From: Providencia rettgeri
GTDB taxonomy: Bacteria > Pseudomonadota > Gammaproteobacteria > Enterobacterales > Enterobacteriaceae
Assembly (NCBI RefSeq): GCF_013255915.1
Contig: NZ_CP053896.1
Coordinates: 1,364,001-1,428,000 of the forward strand
DNA: 64,000 nucleotides
Direction of reading: 5' to 3'
The stretch's first letter is position 1; each line of letters begins with the position of its first letter. The notes below the pieces were generated by a model. It did not search any database and was not told the origin of the DNA. It saw nothing but the letters and a program-made list of their open reading frames with translations. Shown here in pieces: positions 46,234 through 56,292 of this stretch. The translations under genes were made by a program, and so were the position numbers.

Positions 46234-47304
46234 ATGACATTCACTACCCAGAACAAAGCGGGAGCAGTTGCTATTGCTCAATCCGCAATGAAAGGCGCAC
46301 GCCTCAAAGACAATAACACACAGCCAGCAAAAGTTGATGATGCAACAGTCAGCGCTTATATGAGTCAATCATATTTGCCAGTATCTGTCGCAGACTCAAT
46401 AGCTTGCGTGAAAAAAAATCTTATTGAACACCTTGATGGCGAGCAAATCCCAACCTATTTATTTGTTGTCGACAATGACAATTATTTAAATGGCATTCTT
46501 TCAGTTAAATCATTATTAGCTTCACCTGAAAATTTATTAGTGTCTGATATCATGCGACACAATTATTTTTCTGTTGCCCCAGAACAATCACGTCATGATG
46601 TTTATGATCTGATTAATCATAGCGGTTTAGATATGATACCTGTGGTGCAATTTGGCAAATTAATGGGTGTTTTGCGTCCGCAAGATATCGCCGAACTGAT
46701 TGAAGATGAGAATACACTCGATGCGCAGCTACAAGGCGCTACTACCCCATTAGATGAGCCCTACTTAACGACAAGCCCTGTAACTTTATGGCGTAAACGT
46801 GTCGTTTGGTTGTTGATGCTATTTGTGGCCGAAGCGTATACAGGTACTGTATTAAAAGCATTTGAAGAACAGCTCGAAGCCGCAATTTCGTTAGCATTTT
46901 TCATTCCGCTGTTGATTGGTACAGGCGGTAATAGTGGAACACAAATTACATCAACATTAGTCCGTGCAATGGCATTGGGCGAGGTGAGTTTACGTAACCT
47001 TGGTACCGTACTGAAGAAAGAGGTTTCTACCTCATTTTTAGTGGCGGTGACCATCGGTGGTGCAGCATTAATTCGTGCATGGATTTTAGGTGTTGGCCAC
47101 GAAGTGACTATTGTGGTTAGCTTAACCATCGTTGCCATTACAATGTGGAGTGCGATTGTTTCTTCAATTATTCCAATGGTATTGAAGAAAATGAAAGTGG
47201 ACCCTGCGGTTGTTTCTGCCCCGTTCATTGCAACTTTCATTGATGGTACAGGCTTAATTATCTACTTTGAAATCGCAAAATTAGTGATGACGGAGTTTGC
47301 TTAA
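46234..47304 (+). CDS. mgtE: MgtE, Mg2+ channel/transporter (short form)
   Basis: Protein of 356 residues. A CBS-domain pair spans about residues 45-160 (YLFVVDNDNYLNGILSV; MIPVVQFGKLMGVLRPQDI), and a five-helix MgtE membrane domain follows (about 186-356) with the pore motif GTGGNSGTQ (residues 229-237). The usual N-terminal superhelical MgtE_N domain of about 450-residue homologues is absent. It imports Mg2+ at the inner membrane. An M-box riboswitch precedes it. Confidence 0.92.
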   Translation: MTFTTQNKAGAVAIAQSAMKGARLKDNNTQPAKVDDATVSAYMSQSYLPVSVADSIACVKKNLIEHLDGEQIPTYLFVVDNDNYLNGILSVKSLLASPENLLVSDIMRHNYFSVAPEQSRHDVYDLINHSGLDMIPVVQFGKLMGVLRPQDIAELIEDENTLDAQLQGATTPLDEPYLTTSPVTLWRKRVVWLLMLFVAEAYTGTVLKAFEEQLEAAISLAFFIPLLIGTGGNSGTQITSTLVRAMALGEVSLRNLGTVLKKEVSTSFLVAVTIGGAALIRAWILGVGHEVTIVVSLTIVAITMWSAIVSSIIPMVLKKMKVDPAVVSAPFIATFIDGTGLIIYFEIAKLVMTEFA

Positions 47305-47336
47305 GCGCACATCTCAAACTTGATGCGGCAGAAAGT

Positions 47337-47870
47337 CTAATTTTCTGCCGCAGCGACAGAAATCCCTTCTTGTTTCAATACTTCTCCACATTTTCGACAT
47401 AAATATTGGTTTTCACCACGTAGTACTTTGTTGTGGCGGCGTATGGTTAATTCATGGGACACTTCACAGGCACAACGGTAGAGAAATGTTTTACTTTTTA
47501 CTGTTGTAACCGCAAAGTTGTGCGTACGTTTCGCCGTGACTTCCAGTACGTGTTGCATCATCCATTTCCATTCTTTGCCATGAGGTGCGATACCTTTGCG
47601 GCCAAATACATGAAAAACCAACAAATGCGCTAATTCATGAGGCACAACCTCATCAATAAATTGCTCTGTATTTTCGATAAGTAAACTGGGGTTAAGGCGA
47701 ATTTCCCATTCTTTTAAGTAAGCACTACCCGCAGTTGTCCCCCGTTGTTTGTAATTAACCGTTGGCTCTGAAAATGACTGTTCGAGTTTGTGTTCTGCAA
47801 GTGCGAGTTTTTCTCGCAATGTGCGCATGACTTGTTGCTGTAAAAAGAGTGGAACACGGATTGTTTTCAT
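47337..47870 (-). CDS. sprT: SprT-family zinc metalloprotein
   Basis: Protein of 177 residues with the HExxH zinc-protease motif ([15 protein letters not shown]) and a C-terminal four-cysteine zinc ribbon ([15 protein letters not shown] and [10 protein letters not shown]). E. coli SprT lies in the same metK neighbourhood, which supports the symbol. It resembles the SPRTN/Spartan fold, but its substrate in bacteria is unclear. It is divergent from the ArsR operon. Confidence 0.9.
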   Translation of the reverse strand: MKTIRVPLFLQQQVMRTLREKLALAEHKLEQSFSEPTVNYKQRGTTAGSAYLKEWEIRLNPSLLIENTEQFIDEVVPHELAHLLVFHVFGRKGIAPHGKEWKWMMQHVLEVTAKRTHNFAVTTVKSKTFLYRCACEVSHELTIRRHNKVLRGENQYLCRKCGEVLKQEGISVAAAEN

Positions 47871-47914
47871 GGGGTAAAGGATACGTGAAGGTAATGGACA
47901 TAAACAAGCAATAA

Positions 47915-47958
47915 TTGACAGTAATTATATAAAAACATATATTGTATTTTTATATAAT
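47915..47958 (+). promoter_or_regulatory. Promoter and operator of the ArsR-YeeE operon
   Basis: TTGACA (47915-47920) and TATATT (47938-47943) form a promoter with the ideal 17-bp spacing. Overlapping it, ATTATATAAAAA (47924-47935) and TTTTTATATAAT (47947-47958) are perfect 12-bp inverted arms with an 11-bp spacer. This AT-rich palindrome resembles BigR-type operators, so the downstream ArsR protein probably represses its own operon here. Confidence 0.7.
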
Positions 47959-47976
47959 ATTAACTAGAAATAACAT

Positions 47977-48303
47977 ATGCCCAATAATACCTCTGAACAG
48001 CAACTGTTAGCGATGAAGCAGGCCGCATCAGAAACGGCTTCATTATTGAAAACACTAGGGAATCCAGATCGCTTAATTTTATTATGCCAATTAACACAGG
48101 GTGAAGCCTGCGTTAGCGAGTTAGAAGAGCAGTTAGGAATATTACAACCGACACTCTCTCAACAATTAACAGTATTGCGTAATGAAGGCTTAGTGATGAC
48201 GCGTCGAGAAGGAAAGCGCATTTACTATGCGATAGCAGATGAAAAATTATTTACGTTGCTCAATACGTTATATCAGCTTTATTGCCCTGTGAAGGAGAAA
48301 TGA
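47977..48303 (+). CDS. ArsR-family repressor, persulfide-sensor (BigR/SqrR-like)
   Basis: Winged-helix regulator of 108 residues (LLKTLGNPDRLILLCQL; VSELEEQLGILQPTLSQQLTVLRNEGLV; GKRIYYAI). Cysteines at 45 (GEACVSE) and 103 (LYCP) are placed like the Cys pair of BigR/SqrR/YgaV, which forms a di- or tetrasulfide bridge when persulfides rise. No metal-site motif (ELCVCDL) is present, which argues against arsenic or zinc sensing. It overlaps no gene but sits 1 bp before the first YeeE/YedE gene, so they are one operon. Confidence 0.78.
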   Translation: MPNNTSEQQLLAMKQAASETASLLKTLGNPDRLILLCQLTQGEACVSELEEQLGILQPTLSQQLTVLRNEGLVMTRREGKRIYYAIADEKLFTLLNTLYQLYCPVKEK

Positions 48304-48304
48304 A

Positions 48305-48742
48305 ATGACAATAGATTGGGCTAATTTTACGCCACTTTCTGCCGCGATTGGCGGTGTGCTGATTGGCTTAGCCGCAGCAATTTTATTAGTATTCAACGGT
48401 CGTATAGCAGGTATCAGCGGTATTTTAGGCGGTTTATTGAAACCAACTAAGGGGGATACTGCATGGAAATTGGCATTTATTATTGGTTTGATGAGCGCCC
48501 CAACGTTGTTTACTTGGTTGGCGTATACACCAGAAGTTAACATTGCGACCAGCACACCTATTTTAGTATTAGCTGGGTTATTTGTCGGTTTTGGCTCACG
48601 ACTGGGAAGTGGCTGTACTAGCGGTCATGGGATCTGCGGTATGGCAAGGTTATCCCGTCGTTCAATTGTTGCAGTATTAGTCTTTATGATTGTTGCTTTT
48701 GCGACAGTCGCACTAGCCAACCATTATGGGATAGGGAGATAA
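48305..48742 (+). CDS. YeeE/YedE-family sulfur-compound transporter, first half
   Basis: Membrane protein of 145 residues (4 hydrophobic helices) with the conserved cysteine motif GSGCTSGHGICGMARLS found in YeeE/YedE (DUF395) thiosulfate/persulfide carriers. Together with the next gene it makes up one complete YeeE-like unit, similar to PmpA/PmpB. Likely role: movement of sulfur species at the inner membrane. It starts 1 bp after the ArsR gene. Confidence 0.8.
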   Translation: MTIDWANFTPLSAAIGGVLIGLAAAILLVFNGRIAGISGILGGLLKPTKGDTAWKLAFIIGLMSAPTLFTWLAYTPEVNIATSTPILVLAGLFVGFGSRLGSGCTSGHGICGMARLSRRSIVAVLVFMIVAFATVALANHYGIGR

Positions 48743-48746
48743 AGCA

Positions 48747-49157
48747 ATGCCTATTCTTATCGCATTAATTTCAGGGATACTGTTTGGTTTAGGATTGGTC
48801 ATTGCCGGGATGGGAAATCCAGCAAAAATTTTGGCATTTTTAGATATTACGGGAACGTGGGATCCTTCTTTATTAATTACGATGGCAGTTGGAATGGTAA
48901 TCAGTGGTATTGCTTTCTTAGGGGTTAAAAAACGCTCTGTTAGTGTACTTAATTGCCCATTGCAAATTCCTACCAATCAAACGATAGATAAAAAACTAGT
49001 CACCGGAAGTGTATTATTTGGTGTGGGGTGGGGGTTAGCGGGGATTTGCCCAGGGCCTGCATTATTGTTAACAGGAATGGGATTGACACAAGGGATAATA
49101 TTTACATTAGCAATGGTTGCGGGGATGGCTATCTTCCAGTTTACGCAAAAAAATTAA
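48747..49157 (+). CDS. YeeE/YedE-family sulfur-compound transporter, second half
   Basis: Membrane protein of 136 residues with about four helices and the matching cysteine motif GWGLAGICPGPALL. The paired halves (GSGCTSGHG and GICPGPAL) correspond to the two repeats of a full-length YeeE protein. It starts 4 bp after its partner and is followed by a strong terminator. Confidence 0.8.
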   Translation: MPILIALISGILFGLGLVIAGMGNPAKILAFLDITGTWDPSLLITMAVGMVISGIAFLGVKKRSVSVLNCPLQIPTNQTIDKKLVTGSVLFGVGWGLAGICPGPALLLTGMGLTQGIIFTLAMVAGMAIFQFTQKN

Positions 49158-49176
49158 TCGTTCATTGTGAGCAATA

Positions 49177-49203
49177 AAAAACCCATCATTTGATGGGTTT
49201 TTG
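49177..49203. terminator. Bidirectional terminator between the YeeE operon and metK
   Basis: AAAACCCATC and GATGGGTTTT form a strong stem with ATTT loop and T/A runs on both sides, between convergent genes ending at 49157 and 49228. Confidence 0.88.
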
Positions 49204-49227
49204 TATGTAACTTATTGACCAAAGAGA

Positions 49228-50379
49228 TTACAAGCCTGCAGCGGCACGCAATGCTTCAGCTTTGTCAGTTTTTTCCCAAGGGAACTGAGAACGACCAAAA
49301 TGGCCATATGAAGCAGTTTGTTGGTAAATCGGGTGTAATAAATCAAGCATTTTGATTAAGCCATAAGGGCGTAAATCAAAGAATTCACGAACTAATTGAA
49401 TCAATAATGACTCATCAACTTTACCTGTTCCAAAGGTTTCTACCATAATCGATGTCGGTTCTGCCACGCCGATAGCGTAAGAAACTTGGATTTCACAACG
49501 GTCAGCAAGACCCGCGGCGACAATGTTTTTTGCCACGTAACGTGCTGCATAGGCTGCTGAACGGTCAACTTTTGACGGGTCTTTACCAGAGAATGCTCCA
49601 CCACCATGGCGAGCCATACCGCCGTAGGTATCTACAATGATTTTACGGCCTGTTAAACCGCAGTCACCCATAGGACCACCGATAACAAAGCGACCTGTTG
49701 GGTTAATAAAGTATTTTGTATCTTTTGATAACCATTCTGCCGGTAGGACTGGCTTGATGATTTCTTCCATCACGGCTTCATGCAGGTCTTTTTGTTGAAT
49801 ATCTTCAGAATGCTGAGTCGATAAAACAACAGCGTCAATACCGACAATTTTATTATTGTCATATTGGAAAGTAACCTGACTTTTTGCATCTGGGCGTAAC
49901 CATGGCAATGTGCCATTTTTACGGACATCTGCTTGGCGTTGAACTAAGCGGTGTGCATAAGTAATAGGAGCAGGCATTAATACATCAGTTTCGTTGGTTG
50001 CATAACCAAACATTAGGCCTTGGTCACCTGCACCTTGTTCTGATGGGTCAACACGGTCAACACCTTGATTGATATCGGGTGACTGTTTACCAATCGCACT
50101 TAAAACGGCACATGAATTGGCATCGAAGCCCATTTCGGAACTGGTGTAGCCAATTTCGCGAACAGTTTTGCGCGTGATTTCTTCAATATCAACCCAAGCA
50201 CTGGTGGTGATTTCTCCCCCGACCATTACCATACCTGTTTTGACGTAGGTTTCGCAGGCAACGCGAGCTTTCGGGTCTTGTTCCAGAATAGCATCAAGTA
50301 CTGCGTCAGAGATTTGATCAGCAATTTTATCTGGATGCCCTTCTGATACAGACTCAGAAGTAAAGAGATGTGTAGCCAT
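49228..50379 (-). CDS. metK: MetK, S-adenosylmethionine synthase
   Basis: Enzyme of 383 residues making SAM from methionine and ATP. Conserved motifs are present: [41 protein letters not shown], and the P-loop-like [23 protein letters not shown]. It matches E. coli MetK in length. Upstream on this strand is a MetJ operator. Neighbours sprT, speA and speB match the E. coli region. Confidence 0.98.
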   Translation of the reverse strand: MATHLFTSESVSEGHPDKIADQISDAVLDAILEQDPKARVACETYVKTGMVMVGGEITTSAWVDIEEITRKTVREIGYTSSEMGFDANSCAVLSAIGKQSPDINQGVDRVDPSEQGAGDQGLMFGYATNETDVLMPAPITYAHRLVQRQADVRKNGTLPWLRPDAKSQVTFQYDNNKIVGIDAVVLSTQHSEDIQQKDLHEAVMEEIIKPVLPAEWLSKDTKYFINPTGRFVIGGPMGDCGLTGRKIIVDTYGGMARHGGGAFSGKDPSKVDRSAAYAARYVAKNIVAAGLADRCEIQVSYAIGVAEPTSIMVETFGTGKVDESLLIQLVREFFDLRPYGLIKMLDLLHPIYQQTASYGHFGRSQFPWEKTDKAEALRAAAGL

Positions 50380-50415
50380 GAGATTAATACCTTAAGAATT
50401 CGCAAATTTATAATT

Positions 50416-50439
50416 GGATGTTTTAACATCTAGACGGCT
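50416..50439 (-). promoter_or_regulatory. MetJ operator (three met boxes) before metK
   Basis: Read on the metK strand, three consecutive 8-mers AGCCGTCT, AGATGTTA and AAACATCC match met-box consensus AGACGTCT well in the first and moderately in the others. The site starts about 36 bp before the metK ATG. MetJ-SAM repression of metK is established in E. coli. Confidence 0.72.
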
Positions 50440-50784
50440 ATTTTAGTCCCATACAGTAAAAATTTCTACCTGTATTTATATAAAAAACGAATAGAGACAT
50501 AAAACAACCATTGGTAAAGTTTTATCGCAATTTAGTCATTTTGGTTTTGCTTTTTGAGCGCAATAGATGTATAAACTGCGACCGTAACGGATGGTTGTTA
50601 TTTCCCGTTATATACCAGCAGAATAATATAAAACTTCTGCTATCTATCAGGAATGTTTATAAACTTTTGAATTTCAATAAAAAATAAGGTGATATAGCTT
50701 AAATCAACAGGTCAAACTGCCAAAATAGTGCTACCACATTGAAATTTTAAAGGGGTAAACAGTTATATTGGGGGTTAATGGGTA
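50440..50784. other. Spacer between metK and the speA leader
   Basis: About 345 bp between divergent metK and speA. It holds both promoters. No further gene or clear RNA was found. Confidence 0.45.
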
Positions 50785-50928
50785 ATGATCCATAATCTAC
50801 TGAATAACAGTATCCAACCGTCATATGCGGATCGCCGCGTGACTTTGGCATTTACTTTCCTGTCATTCTTTACTTCATCACGAAGTTACCGTCACATCTT
50901 TAATACACCTTCGGGGCTGAGTCATTAA
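50785..50928 (+). CDS. Putative speA leader peptide, 47 residues
   Basis: Short frame MIHNLLNNSIQPSYADRRVT... continuing to a TAA at 50926, with GGGGG about 10 nt before the ATG. The body is rich in Phe, Thr and Ser, then has several arginines (YADRRV, TSSRSYRHIF). It lies 170 bp before speA in a leader that also has a hairpin. It could be a translated leader that senses arginine or polyamines, as SpeFL does for ornithine; that is inference. It may equally be non-coding. Confidence 0.4.
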   Translation: MIHNLLNNSIQPSYADRRVTLAFTFLSFFTSSRSYRHIFNTPSGLSH

Positions 50929-51010
50929 TCTGTCAGCTTAAGGTCGTATATTGTCACTGTTTAGAAGTTCTAAGCACTTTTTATTAAAATCTGAGTATTG
51001 CCGTTTCCCC

Positions 51011-51037
51011 GACATAACTGCCTTGCAGTGTTATGTC
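51011..51037 (+). promoter_or_regulatory. Hairpin in the speA leader
   Basis: GACATAAC (51011-51018) pairs with GTTATGTC (51030-51037), with TGC/GCA extending the stem inside. It lies between the putative leader peptide and speA. No T-run follows, so it may be an attenuation or anti-termination element rather than a terminator. Confidence 0.4.
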
Positions 51038-51098
51038 TTCACTGACATACATCAGGAAGGAGAACGCGTCACTCACCCCTCCATAAAAGGAGTTTATT

Positions 51099-53003
51099 AT
51101 GAATGATAATATCGCTCGCAAAATGCGTCAGACGTACAACATCGCGTATTGGGGTGGTGGTTACTATCAGGTGAATGAGCGCGGAAATGTCTGTGTTTGC
51201 CCGAACCCTGAGAACCCTGATACCTTTGTTGATTTAGCTGACCTCGTTAATCAGGTTAAAGAAGAGCAGGAGCATTTACGCTTGCCTGCATTGTTTTGTT
51301 TCCCGCAAATCTTGCAGCACCGTTTACGTTCAATAAATGCAGCATTTAGACGTGCACGTGAGTCTTATGGCTATAAAGGCGATTATTTCCTGGTTTATCC
51401 AATAAAAGTTAACCAGCAACGCCGAGTCATTGAATCACTGGTTAATTCTGGGGAACCGTTAGGGCTTGAAGCGGGTTCAAAAGCTGAATTAATGGCCGTT
51501 TTAGCGAACGCAGGTAAAACACAAACCGTTATCGTCTGTAATGGATATAAAGACCGTGAATATATCCGATTAGCATTAATTGGGGAAAAATTGGGTCACA
51601 AGGTTTACCTTGTTATCGAAAAAATGTCTGAGATTGAGATGGTATTGGCAGAAGCGGAAAGCTTAAATGTCACGCCACGCTTAGGGGTTCGTGCCCGTTT
51701 GGCTTCCCAAGGCTCAGGTAAATGGCAGGCAAGTGGCGGTGAAAAATCTAAATTTGGTTTGGCTGCAACTCAAGTACTGCAATTAGTGGAAATTTTACGC
51801 AATGCTAATCGCCTAGATAGCCTGCAGTTGCTTCATTTCCATTTAGGCTCCCAGATGGCTAATATTCGTGATATCGCAACCGGTGTCCGTGAATCAGCCC
51901 GTTTTTATGTTGAATTGCATCGCCTAGGAGTCAACATTCAGTGCTTTGATGTGGGTGGTGGCCTAGGTGTTGACTATGAAGGTACTCGCTCTCAATCCGA
52001 TTGCTCAGTCAACTATGGCTTAAATGAATATGCCAACAATGTCATTTGGGCGATTGGGGATGCGTGTGAAGAGTTTGATTTACCACATCCAACGGTAATT
52101 ACGGAATCAGGCCGTGCGTTGACAGCGCACCATACGGTGTTAGTGTCCAATGTGATTGGGGTTGAACGTAATGAATTTACCAAAACAACACCGCCTCATG
52201 AAGATGCGCCACGTTCATTAATTTCCTTATGGGAAACGTGGGAGTCAATGCAGCACCAAGGTAATAGCCGTTCATTACGCGAATGGTTGCATGATAGCCA
52301 GTTCGACTTACAAGAAGCGCACACTCAATATGCTCATGGTGTGTTAGATTTGACCCAACGTGCATGGGCAGAAGAGTTATACCTAAATATTTGCCGCCGC
52401 ATTCAACAGGATTTAGATCCAAGCAATCGTGCTCATCGTCCGATAATCGACGAACTCCAAGAGCGCATGGCTGATAAGTTTTATGTGAATTTTTCCTTAT
52501 TCCAATCGCTACCAGACTCTTGGGGAATTGACCAAGTGTTCCCAGTATTACCGATTGAAGGGTTAGATAAACCATTAGACCGTCGTGCAGTACTGTTAGA
52601 TATCACCTGTGACTCAGACGGTATTATTGACCATTACGTTGATGGTGATGGCGTTGAAACCACAATGCCAATGCCTGCATATGACCCAGAAAACCCACCA
52701 ATGATAGGTTTCTTTATGATTGGGGCATACCAAGAAATTTTAGGTAATATGCATAATCTGTTTGGTGATACCGCAGCAATAGATGTCTGGGTTGATAGCC
52801 AAGGTAATCTGCGTTACTTGCAAAGTGAAGAGGGCGATTCTGTCGCAGATATGCTGCAATACGTCAAATTAGTCCCAGAAGTCCTATTAGAAAGCTTCAC
52901 AGAGCAAGTAAAAGGGACAGGCTTGAGTGAGCAACTGCAAAAAGATTTTGTAGAAGAATTTGAAAATGGCCTATATGGGTATACTTATTTAGAAGACGAA
53001 TAA
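51099..53003 (+). CDS. speA: SpeA, biosynthetic arginine decarboxylase
   Basis: PLP enzyme of 634 residues making agmatine from arginine, first step of the agmatine route to putrescine. The PLP lysine is Lys103 in [10 protein letters not shown]; the glycine-rich phosphate loop ([12 protein letters not shown]) and the C-terminal ligand region ([15 protein letters not shown]) are also visible. AAAAGGAG precedes the ATG. speB follows 313 bp later. Confidence 0.97.
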   Translation: MNDNIARKMRQTYNIAYWGGGYYQVNERGNVCVCPNPENPDTFVDLADLVNQVKEEQEHLRLPALFCFPQILQHRLRSINAAFRRARESYGYKGDYFLVYPIKVNQQRRVIESLVNSGEPLGLEAGSKAELMAVLANAGKTQTVIVCNGYKDREYIRLALIGEKLGHKVYLVIEKMSEIEMVLAEAESLNVTPRLGVRARLASQGSGKWQASGGEKSKFGLAATQVLQLVEILRNANRLDSLQLLHFHLGSQMANIRDIATGVRESARFYVELHRLGVNIQCFDVGGGLGVDYEGTRSQSDCSVNYGLNEYANNVIWAIGDACEEFDLPHPTVITESGRALTAHHTVLVSNVIGVERNEFTKTTPPHEDAPRSLISLWETWESMQHQGNSRSLREWLHDSQFDLQEAHTQYAHGVLDLTQRAWAEELYLNICRRIQQDLDPSNRAHRPIIDELQERMADKFYVNFSLFQSLPDSWGIDQVFPVLPIEGLDKPLDRRAVLLDITCDSDGIIDHYVDGDGVETTMPMPAYDPENPPMIGFFMIGAYQEILGNMHNLFGDTAAIDVWVDSQGNLRYLQSEEGDSVADMLQYVKLVPEVLLESFTEQVKGTGLSEQLQKDFVEEFENGLYGYTYLEDE

Positions 53004-53014
53004 ATGCTCAATGC

Positions 53015-53134
53015 GCGTTATATTTCGCACCGTCGCGTTGTTGGCTGCATTTGCCAACCCTAGTCACATACTTGTGTATGCTCCTAGGGATTGGCTCATT
53101 TTGCCGCCTAGCCACAACATGAACTATTTAGCGC
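53015..53134. repeat. Long copy of the palindromic repeat family
   Basis: About 120 bp starting GCGTTATATTTCGCAC and ending GAACTATTTAGCGC. It forms a long imperfect hairpin with GTTGTTGGC/GCCACAAC arms and a central stem CCCTAG...CTAGGG enclosing CATAC/GTATG. The copy at 60605-60719 is the closest relative in the window. It lies between speA and speB. Confidence 0.8.
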
Positions 53135-53316
53135 ATAAATGCGTCATAGGGCGCTATATGTTTCATAGAGCATTAAGGTAGTGAACAGATAATAACTTTG
53201 TGCAAATAACATGATTTGTTTATTATTTATACTGCGCGAAGTTGATTTAGGTAAAACGATTCGAATCGAATATTAAAAGGGCTTGCTAACGGGCAGGCCT
53301 ATTTTGAGGAACAGAA

Positions 53317-54237
53317 ATGATTAATAGTACTTTAGGCAATCAAGTTGATAATTCACTGGTTTCTAACGCATTTGGTTTCTTACGTTTCCCGCTGAATTTT
53401 CAGCCTTATAGTTCAGATGCAGAGTGGGTGATCACCGGTGTACCCTTCGATATGGCAACTTCAGGTCGTGCAGGTAGTCGTCATGGGCCAGCCGCAATTC
53501 GCCAAGTTTCCACAAATCTTGCATGGGAAAGCCACCGCTGGCCTTGGAATTTCAAGTTAACAGACCGTTTGAATGTTGTTGACTGTGGTGATGTGGTATT
53601 TGATTTTGGTGATGCACAAGATATGAGTGACAAGCTGCAAGCACACACTGAAAAACTACTTGAATCAGGTAAACGTTGCTTGACCTTTGGTGGTGACCAT
53701 TTCGTTACACTGCCATTGCTGCGAGCTCATGCGAAACACTTTGGTAAAATGGCCTTAGTTCATTTCGATGCACACACGGACACCTATGGCAATGGTAGCA
53801 AATTTGACCACGGAACCATGTTCTATCATGCACCAAAAGAAGGTCTGATCGACCCAAATCATTCAGTACAAATTGGTATTCGTACCGAACATGACAGCGA
53901 CAATGGCTTTACTGTATTGGATGCAGGTCAGGTGAATGATCGTAGTGTGGATGATATGGTTGCGCAAATCAAAGAGATTGTTGGCGACCTACCTGTTTAC
54001 TTGACTTTCGATATTGACTGCCTTGATCCAGCGTTTGCGCCGGGGACAGGAACCCCTGTTATTGGTGGTTTAACGTCAGATCGTGCATTGAAATTATTGC
54101 GTGGAATACAGTCTTTAAACATCGTGGGTATGGATTTAGTCGAAGTGGCTCCGGCTTATGACCAATCTGAAATCACGGCACTCGCCGCAGCGTCTATTGC
54201 ATTAGAAATGCTGTATATCCAAGCTGCTAAAAAATAA
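53317..54237 (+). CDS. speB: SpeB, agmatinase
   Basis: Ureohydrolase of 306 residues that turns agmatine into putrescine and urea. The binuclear manganese ligands are visible: [14 protein letters not shown], and [26 protein letters not shown] precedes the ATG. It follows speA across a palindromic repeat, so co-transcription is uncertain. A terminator follows. Confidence 0.96.
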   Translation: MINSTLGNQVDNSLVSNAFGFLRFPLNFQPYSSDAEWVITGVPFDMATSGRAGSRHGPAAIRQVSTNLAWESHRWPWNFKLTDRLNVVDCGDVVFDFGDAQDMSDKLQAHTEKLLESGKRCLTFGGDHFVTLPLLRAHAKHFGKMALVHFDAHTDTYGNGSKFDHGTMFYHAPKEGLIDPNHSVQIGIRTEHDSDNGFTVLDAGQVNDRSVDDMVAQIKEIVGDLPVYLTFDIDCLDPAFAPGTGTPVIGGLTSDRALKLLRGIQSLNIVGMDLVEVAPAYDQSEITALAAASIALEMLYIQAAKK

Positions 54238-54263
54238 GTTATTTATATTTTACTGTATCAAGA

Positions 54264-54287
54264 AGCCACCGATTGGTGGCTTTTTTA
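54264..54287 (+). terminator. Intrinsic terminator after speB
   Basis: AGCCACC (54264-54270) and GGTGGCT (54275-54281) enclose GATT and are followed by six T. Confidence 0.9.
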
Positions 54288-54573
54288 TATCCACAATTTA
54301 TCTATGTGATTATTAATTATACTGAAAATGAAGGAATCGCACTTTTTGTTTATTGAGTTGAGAATGATTTTTATTAACAATAATCTTGTAATTTACGTCT
54401 ATATGCTTTTTTCTACGGTAAAAAAAATATATTCACCATGTTAATAGTGTAATATTTTTTATAAATATTAAATGTTAGAGTAAAATCATTGCTTTGTAAC
54501 TTGTTGTTATTGTTGCTAACTTAATATTAAAGGTGAACTAGTCAATTTGGCTATTACTCAGTAGGAGATAAGT

Positions 54574-55353
54574 ATGGCGTTAAATAATAAAGTTATTTTA
54601 GTTACTGGTGCAGCTCAAGGGATTGGCCGTGGTATCGCACTACGTTTAGCGAAAGAAGGGGCTGATATCGCACTGGTAGATTTGAAAAAAGACAAGCTTC
54701 AAGATGTTGCCAAAGAAATTGAAGCTTTAGGCCGTAAAGTAACAACATTTGCCGCAGATATCAGTCAACGTGACCAAGTTTTTGCTGCGGTGGCTCATGC
54801 AGAAGCTGAGTTAGGTGGTTTTGATGTAATGATTAATAACGCAGGGATTGCACAAGTTAAGCCAATCGCTGATGTTCGCCAAGAAGATATGGATTTAATC
54901 TTCAAAATCAACGTAGATGGAACCATGTGGGGAATTCAAGCTGCCAGTGAAAAATTCCAAGAACGTAAACAAAAAGGAAAAATCATCAACGCCTCCTCTA
55001 TTGCAGGACATGATGGTTTTGCGATGTTAGGAGTTTACTCCGCTACAAAATTTGCGGTACGTGCATTAACTCAAGCGGCTGCAAAAGAGTATGCAAGTTC
55101 AGGTATAACTGTGAATGCTTATTGCCCAGGTATTGTTGGAACAGATATGTGGGTAGAGATTGATGAGCGCTTCTCTGAAATCACCGGTACGCCAAAAGGT
55201 GAAACCTATAAAAAATATGTCGAAGGCATCGCATTAGGTCGTGCACAAACGCCAGATGATGTGGCTGGTTTGGTTGCATTCTTGGCGAGCGATGATTCTG
55301 ACTATATTACAGGTCAATCTATTTTGACTGATGGCGGGATTGTGTACCGTTAA
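54574..55353 (+). CDS. budC: Diacetyl/acetoin reductase (short-chain dehydrogenase, BudC-like)
   Basis: Classical SDR of 259 residues: cofactor motif [14 protein letters not shown], catalytic Ser-Tyr-Lys ([18 protein letters not shown]) and the C-terminal [13 protein letters not shown]. The sequence matches meso-2,3-butanediol dehydrogenase / (S)-acetoin forming diacetyl reductase closely. It uses NADH to reduce diacetyl and acetoin in mixed fermentation. The acetolactate genes are not adjacent. It stands alone with its own terminator. Confidence 0.85.
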   Translation: MALNNKVILVTGAAQGIGRGIALRLAKEGADIALVDLKKDKLQDVAKEIEALGRKVTTFAADISQRDQVFAAVAHAEAELGGFDVMINNAGIAQVKPIADVRQEDMDLIFKINVDGTMWGIQAASEKFQERKQKGKIINASSIAGHDGFAMLGVYSATKFAVRALTQAAAKEYASSGITVNAYCPGIVGTDMWVEIDERFSEITGTPKGETYKKYVEGIALGRAQTPDDVAGLVAFLASDDSDYITGQSILTDGGIVYR

Positions 55354-55386
55354 TTCACTTATGTGAATCTAAGGTGTAAATAATAG

Positions 55387-55414
55387 CCGCGATGAATAAC
55401 TCATCGCGGTTTTT
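55387..55414 (+). terminator. Intrinsic terminator after the acetoin reductase
   Basis: CCGCGATGA (55387-55395) pairs with TCATCGCGG (55401-55409), followed by five T. Confidence 0.92.
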
Positions 55415-55416
55415 GC

Positions 55417-56292
55417 TTATGTAGCGTGCTGCTGAATATCGGCTAAAATAGCTTCTGCTTGTGTCCAAAGTAGGGAGCCTCCCTCATCACTTAATAAATG
55501 ATGTTGGCAATTGGGAAAACGGCTGGCTAATATTTTGCCAAAATCAGGGGAATGAACTGTGCTCATATCGAGTTCGCCATACCATAAAGAGACTGGCACG
55601 CGGGTCGTTTCAGGGGTGAATTCCCATTTCTGTAATGCAATTAATAAGTCTTGAACATAACCTTGGTTGCCTTGGGCGAAAGCACGTCGCATGCAATGGC
55701 TATATGCCTCAAGGAAATGTTCTTCATTATAGAGTTGCTGGTCTATTTCTGCGCTGCAATTAAGAATAAATGCTAATAACCACTCGCCAGTGACATTTTT
55801 TAATAACCAATCAGACAGCGCTTTAGGGGTGTTAAGGGCTTGTTCTTGCATGTTCACAACATCAGCACTGAGTACCGCACGAGTTGCAGGGTATTCAAAT
55901 TGGTCTTGCCCTGACACGATAGACAGTGAAATAGGTTGGCAATAGTGGGCGACGGCCATCGCAAAAACGGCGCCTTGAGAAAAACCGACAACTGAAAATT
56001 GAGTAATAGATTGTTCATCTAGTAGGGCTTGAACATCCATAGCAAAGCTTTTCAATGATTTTTCAGGGTGAAATGTTGACTCACCAAGACCCGCGCGTTC
56101 AGGAACAATTAAACGAATATTTAGTTTTTCGAGTAAATCCAAACCAAACCCTAATGAACCACTCATTCCCGCTCCAGTACAAAAAATAACAGGAAAACCT
56201 GTTTTAGGGCCTGATTCGAACCAGCAAAATAGACGGCTATCAGGTAATTTCATCGTGTGTTGATTCAGGTTGGTTAGTGGAACGTTATACAT
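55417..56292 (-). CDS. Alpha/beta-hydrolase fold protein
   Basis: Protein of 291 residues with an alpha/beta-hydrolase fold. The nucleophile elbow is clear (VVGFSQGAVF, Ser105), and the acid could be the Asp in YGELDMSTVH. The usual catalytic His near the C-terminus is replaced by glycine in LLSDEGGSLLW. It may use another histidine or be a non-catalytic member. AGGA lies 7 nt before the ATG. Its substrate is unknown. It is convergent with the acetoin reductase. Confidence 0.75.
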   Translation of the reverse strand: MYNVPLTNLNQHTMKLPDSRLFCWFESGPKTGFPVIFCTGAGMSGSLGFGLDLLEKLNIRLIVPERAGLGESTFHPEKSLKSFAMDVQALLDEQSITQFSVVGFSQGAVFAMAVAHYCQPISLSIVSGQDQFEYPATRAVLSADVVNMQEQALNTPKALSDWLLKNVTGEWLLAFILNCSAEIDQQLYNEEHFLEAYSHCMRRAFAQGNQGYVQDLLIALQKWEFTPETTRVPVSLWYGELDMSTVHSPDFGKILASRFPNCQHHLLSDEGGSLLWTQAEAILADIQQHAT

